From Gammaproteobacteria bacterium (lineage in GTDB: Bacteria > Pseudomonadota > Gammaproteobacteria > Steroidobacterales > Woeseiaceae): a stretch of DNA of 64,000 bases. Both the position numbers and the translations under genes were made by a program. Location of the stretch: NCBI GenBank assembly GCA_022600955.1, contig JAHZJK010000030.1, forward strand, positions 26,742 to 90,741. Reading direction: 5' to 3'. Below are positions 53,542 to 61,913 of this stretch, piece by piece; within the stretch, counting starts at the first letter, position 1; each line of letters begins with the position of its first letter. The notes beneath the pieces are model-generated. The model saw only the letters and a list, made by a program, of their open reading frames with translations, was not told the DNA's origin and searched no databases.

Positions 53542-54582
53542 TCAAGTCGATATCGACGCATACACTACCGCATATGCCTCGGTCATGTGGGCGACATCAT
53601 ACTGCTGCGCCGCCGCTTTGTTCGCCTCTTGCATAACCTGTAGCCGGCCACTATCGGCGAGTAACCTTGCTAGCGCGCCGATAATTTGTTCGGGATGCTC
53701 CGGGTCGATCAGGCTGCCATTAATGCCATCCACCACGAAATCCGGGATGCCGCCCACGTTCGATGCCACGATCGGCAATCCCAACTGCATCGCATCCAGC
53801 AACGTCGAACCGAGCGCTTCATGCAGCGACGGGTACACAAACAGGTCAAAGCTCGCCAGCCAGTCACCGACATTGTCGATCCAACCAACCAGCTCAATAT
53901 TGCTCAATTTCCCAATCTCGTTCCGGAACCGCTGTTCGTCCTGACCATCGCCGCACAACAGGAAATGCCAGTCGGGATACAATTCCGCGCACTGATGCGC
54001 AGCGGCGATAATCGTTGACTGGCCCTTGTGCGAGTGTGCCAGCGCGCCAACATGACCAATCAATGTCTTGCCTGGGTAGCGCGCGCGAATCCTGGCGACC
54101 TCTCTCTCGTCCACGGCGAACCCGGCACTCGCATCCGGAATGACCATCGCTTCCGCTTCCTGGAAACGCTCCCGAATCGACTCCGCAACTGCGCGCGATA
54201 CGCCAACCAGCTGTCCTGCCCGGCGATACGCCTTTCGCCGCAGATACTTGCTCGACTGTGGCGCTACGACCCGGCGCGTAATGACATAGGGGATCCCATA
54301 CAACAGGTTTGCCAACAGGCAACTGTATACAGTGCGCGCTTCATGAGAATGTGCCAGCCGAGATCCGCGCACGGCAAGAGCGGCGGCCAGCGGGTTGGAT
54401 GAAACTTCGACGATTTCGAGGTTTGCGACATCCGCGCAACGTTGTTTCATGCTATTGCCGCGCCGGATTACCAGGCGTTGTGATTCGCCCCGCTCGGCGA
54501 GACCACGAATCAGTAGCTCAGTCTGCCGCTCGCCCCCGCGAAATCCGGGGGCGAGATTCAGATGACAGACCGGTTTCGAAAT
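53542..54582 (-). CDS. Glycosyltransferase family 4 with a probable non-standard ATT start
   Basis: GT-B glycosyltransferase, 346 aa from the inferred start. Seen: SKPVCHLNLAPGFRGGERQ at the very N-terminus (the conserved glycine-rich acceptor loop), QLVGVSRAVAESIRERF, VIPDASAG, GHVGALAHSHKGQST, and YPSLHEALGSTLLDAMQLGLP with the E-x7-E pattern. The first ATG in frame (54450) would cut off 44 residues including this loop. No ATG, GTG or TTG exists in frame between it and the nhaB stop. ATT at 54582, two bases after that stop, would give a standard N-terminus; a CTG at 54561 is the other candidate. Confident of product, not of start. Confidence 0.82.
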   Translation of the reverse strand: MSKPVCHLNLAPGFRGGERQTELLIRGLAERGESQRLVIRRGNSMKQRCADVANLEIVEVSSNPLAAALAVRGSRLAHSHEARTVYSCLLANLLYGIPYVITRRVVAPQSSKYLRRKAYRRAGQLVGVSRAVAESIRERFQEAEAMVIPDASAGFAVDEREVARIRARYPGKTLIGHVGALAHSHKGQSTIIAAAHQCAELYPDWHFLLCGDGQDEQRFRNEIGKLSNIELVGWIDNVGDWLASFDLFVYPSLHEALGSTLLDAMQLGLPIVASNVGGIPDFVVDGINGSLIDPEHPEQIIGALARLLADSGRLQVMQEANKAAAQQYDVAHMTEAYAVVYASIST

Positions 54583-54584
54583 GC

Positions 54585-56084
54585 TTAACCCAGGTACCAG
54601 AGTGCTGCGAGCCCGGTGATACTCATAACAATCGTGTACGGCAGGGCCATTATCACCATGCGACCGTAAGAGAGACGAATCAGGGGCGCCAGCGCAGATG
54701 TAAGCAGGAACAGAAACGCTGCCTGGCCATTCGGCGTCGCAACGGACGGAATGTTGGTGCCCGTGTTGATCGCGATCGCGAGCTTGTCAAACTGATCGCG
54801 GGTCAGGTCGCCAGCCAGGAACATCTCCTGAACTTCACCGATATAGACAGTCGCAACGAACACGTTGTCACTGATCATTGACAAGAAACCGTTGGCCATG
54901 AAGAACAACGCCTCCTGAGTCTTGCCGTCATAGGTCATAACCCAGTGGATTACCGGCGAGAACAACCCCTGATGATCGATTACAGCAACAATCGCAAAAA
55001 ACACGACCAGCAATGCAGTGAACGGCAGCGCCTCTTCAAACGCATGACCAATCTGGTGCTCCTCCGTAATACCGTTGAATGCGGTTGCCAGGACAATAAC
55101 AAGCAGTCCAACGATGCCAGGCTCGGCAAGATGGCGACCCAATGCGACAACAAGAATCAATGCTACAACCGCCTGGACAATGATTTTCGAGTTATCGGAC
55201 TTGGTACGCTTCTCAGTCTGCTCGGCATCATATTCCTCCAGCACCTCGCGAACCTTCGGCGAGAGCTGCGCGCCGTAACCAAATATCTTGGTGACCTCAA
55301 GCGCCACACAGGTCAGAAGGCCCATGACCAAAACCGGCATCGAGATATGCGCCATCTTCATGAAGAATTCGACGAATTCCCAATCCATGATATCCGCAAT
55401 AAGCAGATTCTGCGGCTCACCGACCAACGTTGTCACACCGCCCAGCGCAGTGCCCACAGCTCCGTGCATCATCAGGTTGCGCAGGAAGGCGCGGAACTGC
55501 TCGAGATCTTCCCGGTGCAGCTCGATAACCTCATGGTCAGAACCATGGTCGTGGTCATGGTGAAACTTTTTGCCGGATGCAACTTTGTGATAAACGCCGT
55601 AGAAGCCGACTGCGACCGTGATAATTACCGCGGTAACCGTCAGTGCATCAAGAAATGCTGACAGGAATGCCGCCGCAAAAGAGAACATCAGCGACAACAG
55701 AATCTTCGAGCGCACACCCAGCAAGATCTTGGTGAAGGTATACAGCAGCATTTCACGCAGGAAATAGATACCCGCCACCATAAACATGAGGAGCATGATG
55801 ACCGGGAAGTTAACTTCGGCTTCGTGGAACACCTCGGCCGGTGTTGCGAGCCCCAGTACGATTGCCTGGATAGCGATCAGCCCACCGGGCTGCAGCGGAT
55901 AGCACTTGAGCGCCATCGCCAGCGTAAAGATGAACTCGAGAACAAACACCCAGCCGGCAACGAAAGGATCGAAAATCACGACCATCGGATTGATGATCAG
56001 AAAACCAAGGATGGTCACTTTGTACCAGTCTGGAGAATTCCCTAGAAAATTTGCGCGAAGCGCGGCTGCCATAGTTCTGACCAT
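54585..56084 (-). CDS. nhaB: Na+/H+ antiporter NhaB
   Basis: Inner-membrane sodium-proton antiporter, 499 aa, about twelve helices. Seen: [82 protein letters not shown] and [21 protein letters not shown], all near-identical in NhaB of enterobacteria and vibrios. The cytoplasmic loop at about residues 168-182 is rich in His and acidic residues ([14 protein letters not shown]). Ribosome site AAGGA precedes the ATG at 56084; ATG at 56072 is also possible. The glycosyltransferase gene begins two bases after its stop. Confidence 0.96.
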   Translation of the reverse strand: MVRTMAAALRANFLGNSPDWYKVTILGFLIINPMVVIFDPFVAGWVFVLEFIFTLAMALKCYPLQPGGLIAIQAIVLGLATPAEVFHEAEVNFPVIMLLMFMVAGIYFLREMLLYTFTKILLGVRSKILLSLMFSFAAAFLSAFLDALTVTAVIITVAVGFYGVYHKVASGKKFHHDHDHGSDHEVIELHREDLEQFRAFLRNLMMHGAVGTALGGVTTLVGEPQNLLIADIMDWEFVEFFMKMAHISMPVLVMGLLTCVALEVTKIFGYGAQLSPKVREVLEEYDAEQTEKRTKSDNSKIIVQAVVALILVVALGRHLAEPGIVGLLVIVLATAFNGITEEHQIGHAFEEALPFTALLVVFFAIVAVIDHQGLFSPVIHWVMTYDGKTQEALFFMANGFLSMISDNVFVATVYIGEVQEMFLAGDLTRDQFDKLAIAINTGTNIPSVATPNGQAAFLFLLTSALAPLIRLSYGRMVIMALPYTIVMSITGLAALWYLG

Positions 56085-56134
56085 GCGGTTCTTGTCCTTT
56101 TTATGTGGTGCTTCCCCCGAAGCAAGTCCCGATT

Positions 56135-56860
56135 CTAGTCAAAATCCCAGACGCACGCACCGGATTTGCGGATTTTTTCGAGCATGGCGTCGTGCGCGGA
56201 CACTTCTTCGGGGCTGGCGGCAACGACTTTGAGATCCCGGGCGATTGCGGCAAACCCGGCGCGCGCTGCCGGGCTGCCTGTGTCAGCCGTGACTTGACCA
56301 TCTGTCGCGTCTGCCTCGTCATCGAGCAATAACGCCGTCTGCCCGCCGGTCATCGCGAGATAAACGTTCGCCAGAATCTCCGAGTCGATCAGGGCTCCAT
56401 GAACGTCTCGCTTGCTTGCGTCGACTTCGTAGCGCTTACAAAGCGCGTCAAGACTGTTGCGCTGACCAGGATGCAGCTTGCGCGCCAGCGTTAATGTATC
56501 GAGCACAGCAGCGTGATCCTCGATAGCCGGCTTCTTGTGTTTCATGAGCTTCAGCTCATGTTCGATAAAACCGACGTCAAAACTCGCGTTGTGGATGACC
56601 AGTTCGGCGTCCGCGATGAACTCAAGAAACTCATCAGCAATTTCCTGAAAGTACGGTTCATTCTCGAGAGACTCGCGGCTGATGCCATGAACTCGTTCCG
56701 CGCCTTCGTCGATATCGCGCTCAGGATTCAGGAAACGGTGAAATTCGCGCCCGGTCAGGCGGCGATCCAGCAATTCGATGCAGCCAATCTCGATAATGCG
56801 ATGGCCCTGCGCAGGAGAAAGGCCGGTGGTTTCAGTATCGAGGACGATTTGTCGTGTCAT
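56135..56860 (-). CDS. dnaQ: DNA polymerase III epsilon subunit (3'-5' proofreading exonuclease)
   Basis: Proofreading subunit of the replicative polymerase core, 241 aa. Seen: DEDDh exonuclease residues Asp8 and Glu10 in VLDTETTG, Asp95 in HNASFDVGF, and His154/Asp159 in VHGALIDSE. Acidic C-terminal region with DDEADATDG would bind the alpha subunit. ATG overlaps the TGA of rnhA (ATGA). The order yafS-like, rnhA, dnaQ is a conserved gammaproteobacterial neighbourhood, although in enterobacteria rnhA and dnaQ are divergent rather than co-directional. Confidence 0.96.
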   Translation of the reverse strand: MTRQIVLDTETTGLSPAQGHRIIEIGCIELLDRRLTGREFHRFLNPERDIDEGAERVHGISRESLENEPYFQEIADEFLEFIADAELVIHNASFDVGFIEHELKLMKHKKPAIEDHAAVLDTLTLARKLHPGQRNSLDALCKRYEVDASKRDVHGALIDSEILANVYLAMTGGQTALLLDDEADATDGQVTADTGSPAARAGFAAIARDLKVVAASPEEVSAHDAMLEKIRKSGACVWDFD

Positions 56861-57306
56861 AGCTCGTCTATTCCGAGATTAGCGAGTTCATCCGCCATCT
56901 CATTGCCCGGATTGCCATCATGACCCTTGACCCACCGCCAGTCGATTTCATGGCGCCGCGTTGCTTCATCGAGCGCCTGCCACAAATCCTTGTTCTTCAC
57001 AGCTTTCTTCGCCGTCGTCTTCCAGCCACGTTTCTTCCAGTTTGGCATCCACTTGCTAATACCATCCATTACATATTTGGAGTCTGTATGCAGAATTACC
57101 CGGCGCGGACCCTTCAGCGCATTTAGTGCCTCTATTGCGGCTGTGAGCTCCATTCGGTTGTTGGTCGAATCTGCTTCACCGCCGTGCAGGGTTTTCTGAT
57201 GTTTGCCAGCGATCAGCAACGCGCCCCAGCCACCCGGGCCGGGATTTCCCCTGCAGGCACCGTCGGTGTATATCTCTACTTCTGTGCGGGCGTTCTTAGC
57301 GGTCAA
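56857..57306 (-). CDS. rnhA: Ribonuclease HI
   Basis: Removes RNA from RNA:DNA hybrids. 149 aa from the chosen start. Seen: catalytic acidic residues Asp15 in [15 protein letters not shown], Glu53 in RMELTAA, Asp75 in LHTDSKYV and Asp139 in NEMADELA, with His129 in [13 protein letters not shown] at 57306 gives a family-like N-terminus ([15 protein letters not shown]) and overlaps the end of the upstream methyltransferase gene by 11 bases; a TTG at 57351 would add 15 residues. No ATG or GTG is available at the right place, so start is uncertain. Confidence 0.93.
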   Translation of the reverse strand: MTAKNARTEVEIYTDGACRGNPGPGGWGALLIAGKHQKTLHGGEADSTNNRMELTAAIEALNALKGPRRVILHTDSKYVMDGISKWMPNWKKRGWKTTAKKAVKNKDLWQALDEATRRHEIDWRWVKGHDGNPGNEMADELANLGIDEL

Positions 57307-58039
57307 AACGGATTCGGGAGGCTCGTGTGGATGGTTCCGCCAGTCCCGCAACGACCTTCGGCTTGCGGCGCCAGATGGGCCGTACCGGGGTCAGCGTACT
57401 AACGCGCTTTTGCGCCGAGAGCATATAGCAAGCCGCGAGCTCCGGCCACCATGCCTGGCCACGCCGCTCCCATTTGTTCGGACTGCGCGCTTTGTTGCCC
57501 GGCAACGGCCAGCGAAAGAAATAGCGCGACGTATTCAAAATCCGCATGTCCAGCAACTTCAGCCAGTCTTTCAGACGGCGATCCGAAATCAGATGGTCCG
57601 CACCGGGCGGCATCGACGCACCCGGGATCAGCCGCCTCAGGCCCCAGAGACCTACGGGCTTGAAACCGAGCACGATTACCCGGCCATCCCTGCGCAGCAC
57701 GCGGTCTACTTCGCGCAATACTTCATGCGGCCGGTCAGAATAGTCCAGCGTATGCGGCAGCAAGACGGCATCAATGGAGTCGGTCTCAATTGGCAAGCGG
57801 TGCATCTCACCGATTGCCGACGGCTCGTCCTGCAGGCGCTCGGCGATCACAGAGCAGCGCTGAGTGCGCGTAAAACGCAAAAACGTGCGTTTTTCGCCCC
57901 AAATCCCCAGTTGCAGGCATTGTTCTCCGAAAACGCCGTCCAGTGCCTCCTCGACCACTCGGGCCTCCTGCTGCAACAGCGCCTCACCCAGGGCTGTCCG
58001 CAGCCACTCCTGCTTCAACTGTGAACGATCCACTTGCAC
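57296..58039 (-). CDS. YafS-like class I methyltransferase
   Basis: 247 aa putative SAM-dependent methyltransferase of the group encoded next to rnhA in gammaproteobacteria (YafS in E. coli). Seen: YafS-like N-terminus, CLQLGIWG at about 40-48 in place of the usual Asp-x-Gly-x-Gly motif [39 protein letters not shown] as motif IV/post-IV, and PGGWWPEL-like helices near 215. Substrate not known in any organism to my knowledge. Its start is an ATG at 58039; it lies divergent from mltD with 28 bases between, and overlaps rnhA downstream. Confidence 0.85.
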   Translation of the reverse strand: MQVDRSQLKQEWLRTALGEALLQQEARVVEEALDGVFGEQCLQLGIWGEKRTFLRFTRTQRCSVIAERLQDEPSAIGEMHRLPIETDSIDAVLLPHTLDYSDRPHEVLREVDRVLRRDGRVIVLGFKPVGLWGLRRLIPGASMPPGADHLISDRRLKDWLKLLDMRILNTSRYFFRWPLPGNKARSPNKWERRGQAWWPELAACYMLSAQKRVSTLTPVRPIWRRKPKVVAGLAEPSTRASRIRFDR

Positions 58040-58067
58040 AACGCTTCTGCCTCAGTAGGATGGCCCG

Positions 58068-59684
58068 ATGCTTAACGTAATCTTCCGGCCGAAGAGCCGA
58101 TTATCGCAGAGAATAGCCGCCGCGGGCGCCGCGGGCGTCACCTTTTTGCTGTTTTCCAGCCTGGTCTCGGCAACACCAATGTCGATCTCAAGCAATTCGG
58201 TCGACAGGAGTGGTCTGAACCTGGTCTCCCCTGTTGCCGGCGTAAGTTTCGAGTCGACGCCGCTCGGGCCGGACGATGTGCTGCAGAAGCTGCGCCGCAG
58301 CTTCAACCTGAGCTACGAAGACAACAAGCGCACTACTGCCGAGAAGAACTGGTTCCTGAAACACCCTGATTACCTGAACCGGGTATTCACGCGCGCACAA
58401 CGATACCTGCCGTATATCGTCATGGAACTCGAGCGCCGCGATTTGCCGCTCGAGCTTGCACTGCTGCCCATAGTCGAGAGCGCTTACGACCCGTTTGCCT
58501 ATTCGCACGGTCGCGCAGCAGGCTTGTGGCAAATGATTCCAGGGACCGCAAAACGTTTCGGCGTGAAACAGAACTGGTGGTACGACGGCCGTCGCGACGT
58601 CGTCGATTCTACACGCGCTGCGCTCGACTACCTTGAGTACCTGCACAAGTTCAACAAGGGCAATTGGCTGAATGCTATCGCTTCGTACAATTCGGGCGAA
58701 GGCAACGTTCGGCGTGCCGTAAGACGCAACACCAAGGCCGGCAAGCAGACTGACTTCTGGAATCTCAAACTGCCGAAAGAAACCAGTATGTACGTGCCCA
58801 AGTTGCTCGCCCTTGTCGAGATCGTTGCCGACCCGGACAAATACAACATTACGTTGCCGGTCGTCGTGGATGAACCTCAGTTCGTCATAACTGATATTGG
58901 CGGCCAGCTGGATCTTGCGCTCGCAGCCGAACTCGCTGGAGTCGATGTTGATACCGTGTATCAATACAATCCTGGCTACAACCGCTGGTCGACCGATCCT
59001 GCAGGCCCGCACAGCCTGGTCATGCCTGTGGATGTCGCGAACGAATTTGCAGCGGCGCTCGATGCCGTTCCGCAGGGCGAACGTGTTCGCTGGCAACGTC
59101 ACAAGGTCAAGGACGGCGAAGCGATTTCGCAGATTGCAGAAAAGTACAACACAACCGTGTCAACAATTCGCTCATCGAATAATCTCCGTGGCAATACCAT
59201 ACGAGCCGGTCACCACCTGATGATTCCGGTTGCTACCAAACCCTTGAGTGCTTACAGCAAAAGCGCTGACGCACGCTTGGCAAAGACACAGAATCGAAAA
59301 CGTTCGGGTAGCAAGATCGAACATGTTGTTCGCAGCGGCGAGAGCTTCTGGACCATAAGTCGCCACTACAAGGTGACACACCGTCAGCTTGCAGCCTGGA
59401 ACGGCATGGCACCGGGCGATACGTTATCGGTTGGCAAAAAACTGGTGGTCTGGACAAATGCCGTCGCCGATACGCCACGCACCTCGCCTACACAGGCGCT
59501 TGGCAACACCACGCGTAAGCTTCGCTACACAGTACGCAATGGCGACTCGCTGTATTTGATTGCACGCAAATTTCGGGTTGGTATCGATCAGATCGCACGC
59601 TGGAACGGAATTGATCGCAACAAACTGTTGCAACCGGGACAGAAGCTCACCATGTACGTGGACGTGACCGCTCAGTCGAGCTAG
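58068..59684 (+). CDS. mltD: Membrane-bound lytic murein transglycosylase D
   Basis: Periplasmic/outer-membrane enzyme cleaving the glycan strands of peptidoglycan, 538 aa. Seen: N-terminal hydrophobic signal (about 18-36), SLT domain with catalytic Glu137 in LLPIVESAYDPFA, SHGRAAGLWQMIPGTAKRFG and AIASYNSGEGNVRRAV, then three LysM modules at about 345-390, 425-470 and 490-535 (VKDGEAISQIAEKY, VRSGESFWTISRHY, VRNGDSLYLIARKF). E. coli MltD has two LysM. The usual lipobox is not evident, so it may be soluble or anchored by an uncleaved helix. Neighbour of the yafS-rnhA-dnaQ genes as in other gammaproteobacteria. Confidence 0.94.
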   Translation: MLNVIFRPKSRLSQRIAAAGAAGVTFLLFSSLVSATPMSISSNSVDRSGLNLVSPVAGVSFESTPLGPDDVLQKLRRSFNLSYEDNKRTTAEKNWFLKHPDYLNRVFTRAQRYLPYIVMELERRDLPLELALLPIVESAYDPFAYSHGRAAGLWQMIPGTAKRFGVKQNWWYDGRRDVVDSTRAALDYLEYLHKFNKGNWLNAIASYNSGEGNVRRAVRRNTKAGKQTDFWNLKLPKETSMYVPKLLALVEIVADPDKYNITLPVVVDEPQFVITDIGGQLDLALAAELAGVDVDTVYQYNPGYNRWSTDPAGPHSLVMPVDVANEFAAALDAVPQGERVRWQRHKVKDGEAISQIAEKYNTTVSTIRSSNNLRGNTIRAGHHLMIPVATKPLSAYSKSADARLAKTQNRKRSGSKIEHVVRSGESFWTISRHYKVTHRQLAAWNGMAPGDTLSVGKKLVVWTNAVADTPRTSPTQALGNTTRKLRYTVRNGDSLYLIARKFRVGIDQIARWNGIDRNKLLQPGQKLTMYVDVTAQSS

Positions 59685-59756
59685 GGCGCAATCGCGGGGG
59701 TAGTAGCGCCTAATTCGATGTAGAATACGCGCTGTTTTTTCAATCAGGATACGAAT

Positions 59757-60551
59757 ATGGGCTTCATGGCCGGCAAAAAGGCGCTGATCGTTGGCGTCGC
59801 AAGTGATCGTTCAATCGCTGCGGGTATCGCAGAGGCTTTTGCCCGTGAAGGCTGTGAAATTGCATTCACATACCAGAACGAGAAACTGCTGAGCCGCGTA
59901 CAAAAGCTCTCGGAACGACTCGGCCAGGACACTGAACTGCTATTTCCGTGCGACGTGACGTCCGATGAGGAAATTGCTGCCGTATTTGAGGGGCTCGGCA
60001 AGAAATGGGACGGCCTCGATATCCTTATCCATTCCGTCGGATTCGCGCCGCGGGAACAACTTGCAGGTGGCTTCGTCGAATCGATCACGCGTGAGGGCTA
60101 TGCCATCTCGCACGATATTTCGGCGTACAGCCTCGCGGCACTAGCTAAAGCCGGTTTGCCGATGATGGAAGGTCGCAACGGCTCAATTCTGACACTGACT
60201 TACAACGCAGCTCTGCAGGTTGTACCGAATTACAATGTCATGGGGCTTGCAAAAGCGAGTCTCGAGTCCTGTGTACGCTTCCTGGCCGCTGATCTCGGCC
60301 CGAAAGGTATTCGCGTGAACGCGATCTCTGCGGGTGCCGTGAAGACGCTGGCTGCCGCAGGCATCGGCGGCTTCCGCAAGATGCTGAACTACGCCGAAAA
60401 GGCATCGCCGCTACGCCGCACGGTCACGATCGAAGAAGTCGGCAATACCGCCGCATTTCTTTGCTCGGACCTCGCCACCGGCATCACCGGTGAAACGACG
60501 TTTGTCGATGCCGGCGCAAACATCATGGGTATGGTGTTCGACGAAGGCTAG
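59757..60551 (+). CDS. fabI: Enoyl-[acyl-carrier-protein] reductase (NADH)
   Basis: Last step of each fatty-acid elongation cycle, target of triclosan and isoniazid-like inhibitors. 264 aa. Seen: nucleotide-binding [13 protein letters not shown] at 13-25, HSVGFAPR, catalytic Tyr149, Tyr159 and Lys166 ([18 protein letters not shown]), and [16 protein letters not shown]. These match E. coli FabI with a three-residue offset. AGGA ribosome site before ATG at 59757; an ATG three codons on is also possible. Convergent with the symporter gene, 17 bases apart with no terminator hairpin. Confidence 0.96.
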   Translation: MGFMAGKKALIVGVASDRSIAAGIAEAFAREGCEIAFTYQNEKLLSRVQKLSERLGQDTELLFPCDVTSDEEIAAVFEGLGKKWDGLDILIHSVGFAPREQLAGGFVESITREGYAISHDISAYSLAALAKAGLPMMEGRNGSILTLTYNAALQVVPNYNVMGLAKASLESCVRFLAADLGPKGIRVNAISAGAVKTLAAAGIGGFRKMLNYAEKASPLRRTVTIEEVGNTAAFLCSDLATGITGETTFVDAGANIMGMVFDEG

Positions 60552-60568
60552 TTCGCTTTTTCCGCGTG

Positions 60569-61861
60569 CTATTGCAGGGCGACCTTGGTCTTCTCACCAT
60601 CGAGTCGCGCAATAATGGTCGCGCAACAAGCATCGCCCCAGACGTTGATGCTCGTTCGGCACATGTCCAGAATCCGGTCGAAGACCATCAACACGCCAAT
60701 CGCCTCCAACGGAATCCCGATCGCACCGAGAATGATCGCGATAGCGACCAGCGAGGCTGACGGTACACCCGCAACGCCGATTGACGTCATCAGCGCAATC
60801 ACGACAATCGTGAACTGCACGGCAAATGTCAGCTCCAGGCCGTAAGCCTGTGCGAGGAACAATGCCGCCGCACATTCGTACAGCGCGGTCCCGTTCATAT
60901 TGACGGTGGCGCCCAGCGGCAGGACGAAACTTGATACCTTGTTGGAGACACCGACGTTTTCTTCAACACTCTCCATTGTGATCGGCAAGGTTGCCGAAGA
61001 AGACGCCGTTGAGAACGCTGTCAGCATTGCCTGGGACACACCGACCAGCGTCTTCAGAGGATTTACACGGCCGACGAAGCGTAGCAGCATGACCAACGTC
61101 CCAAACGCGTGAATTGCCAGCGCGAGCAAAACCGCGATGGCGAATAATGCCAACGGACCGGTAGCCCTGAGCCCGGCCTCGGCAATAACCGCCCCGACCA
61201 GGCCGAAAACACCAATCGGCGCGAACTGCATGATGAATTCTGTCATTTTCATCATGACGTGAAACACGCCATTCCAGAATTTGAACAGTGGTTCCGCGAA
61301 ATCGTGCGTCAGATGAGTCATGAAATAGCCGAACAAAATCGCAAACACAATCAGTCCAAGCATTTGCCCATCGGCTGCGGCCTTGACGATATTCGGTGGG
61401 AACATGCGGATAAAGATCTCGGCAACATCGCTAACGCCTTTGTCGCCAACTTTGGCTTGCACATCTTCGATTGAAGCGGACAGCGACAACGCGTCTTTGG
61501 CCGGCTGACCGTCGATGTAGCCCGGGCCAATCGCGTTGATGACGAACAGGCCAACCAGAATAGCCGCGAGGGTCGTGGTGGCATAGAAAAGCAGCGTCTT
61601 GCCGCCCAGTGCGCCCAGGTTGCCGCCAGATCCGATACCGGCAACCCCCACGATGATCGACGACATGATCAGGGGAACAATGATCATCTTCAGGGCATTA
61701 AGGAAAATTTTGCCGATGAACTCCAGCATCGACAGGAATTCGACGCCAAACACGGCCGGCTGACTGCCAGTCGCTTCTTTGACACCAAACATCCAAAGGC
61801 CGGCGATGAACGCCAGAACGATAGCGATCAGAATCTGCCAGTGCAGAGCGAGCTTACGCAT
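60569..61861 (-). CDS. Glutamate/aspartate:cation symporter (DAACS family, GltP/GltT-like)
   Basis: Inner-membrane symporter, 430 aa, with eight helices and two re-entrant hairpins typical of the family. Seen: serine-rich hairpin SSSATLPITMESVEENVG, TM7 ion-binding NMNGTALYECAA, second hairpin GVAGVPSASLVAIAIIL and TM8 DRILDMCRTSINVWGDACCATI, where the Asp and Arg correspond to the substrate-binding residues of acidic amino-acid transporters (GltPh D394/R397). That points to aspartate/glutamate rather than neutral or C4-dicarboxylate substrates (DctA), by inference. Stands alone between fabI and ppiD. Confidence 0.92.
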   Translation of the reverse strand: MRKLALHWQILIAIVLAFIAGLWMFGVKEATGSQPAVFGVEFLSMLEFIGKIFLNALKMIIVPLIMSSIIVGVAGIGSGGNLGALGGKTLLFYATTTLAAILVGLFVINAIGPGYIDGQPAKDALSLSASIEDVQAKVGDKGVSDVAEIFIRMFPPNIVKAAADGQMLGLIVFAILFGYFMTHLTHDFAEPLFKFWNGVFHVMMKMTEFIMQFAPIGVFGLVGAVIAEAGLRATGPLALFAIAVLLALAIHAFGTLVMLLRFVGRVNPLKTLVGVSQAMLTAFSTASSSATLPITMESVEENVGVSNKVSSFVLPLGATVNMNGTALYECAAALFLAQAYGLELTFAVQFTIVVIALMTSIGVAGVPSASLVAIAIILGAIGIPLEAIGVLMVFDRILDMCRTSINVWGDACCATIIARLDGEKTKVALQ

Positions 61862-61913
61862 ACTTCCCCCGGTTACGGCCGCTGGCCGCGGTGGTTCTTA
61901 TTGTCATCGCAGC

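Noticed and set aside
54945..55661. 238-codon open frame on the + strand opposite nhaB
   Set aside because: nhaB is certain on the other strand; the translation is Gln/His-rich with no family likeness.
57203..58024. 273-codon open frame on the + strand opposite rnhA and the yafS-like gene
   Set aside because: Spans two genes of the opposite strand; Arg/Pro/Gln-rich low-information translation.
58188..59102. 304-codon open frame on the - strand opposite mltD
   Set aside because: mltD has full domain support (SLT and three LysM); the antisense product shows no motif.
59685..59756. GGCGC...GCGCC inverted repeat after mltD as a terminator
   Set aside because: Stem of only five pairs with a long loop and no T-run.
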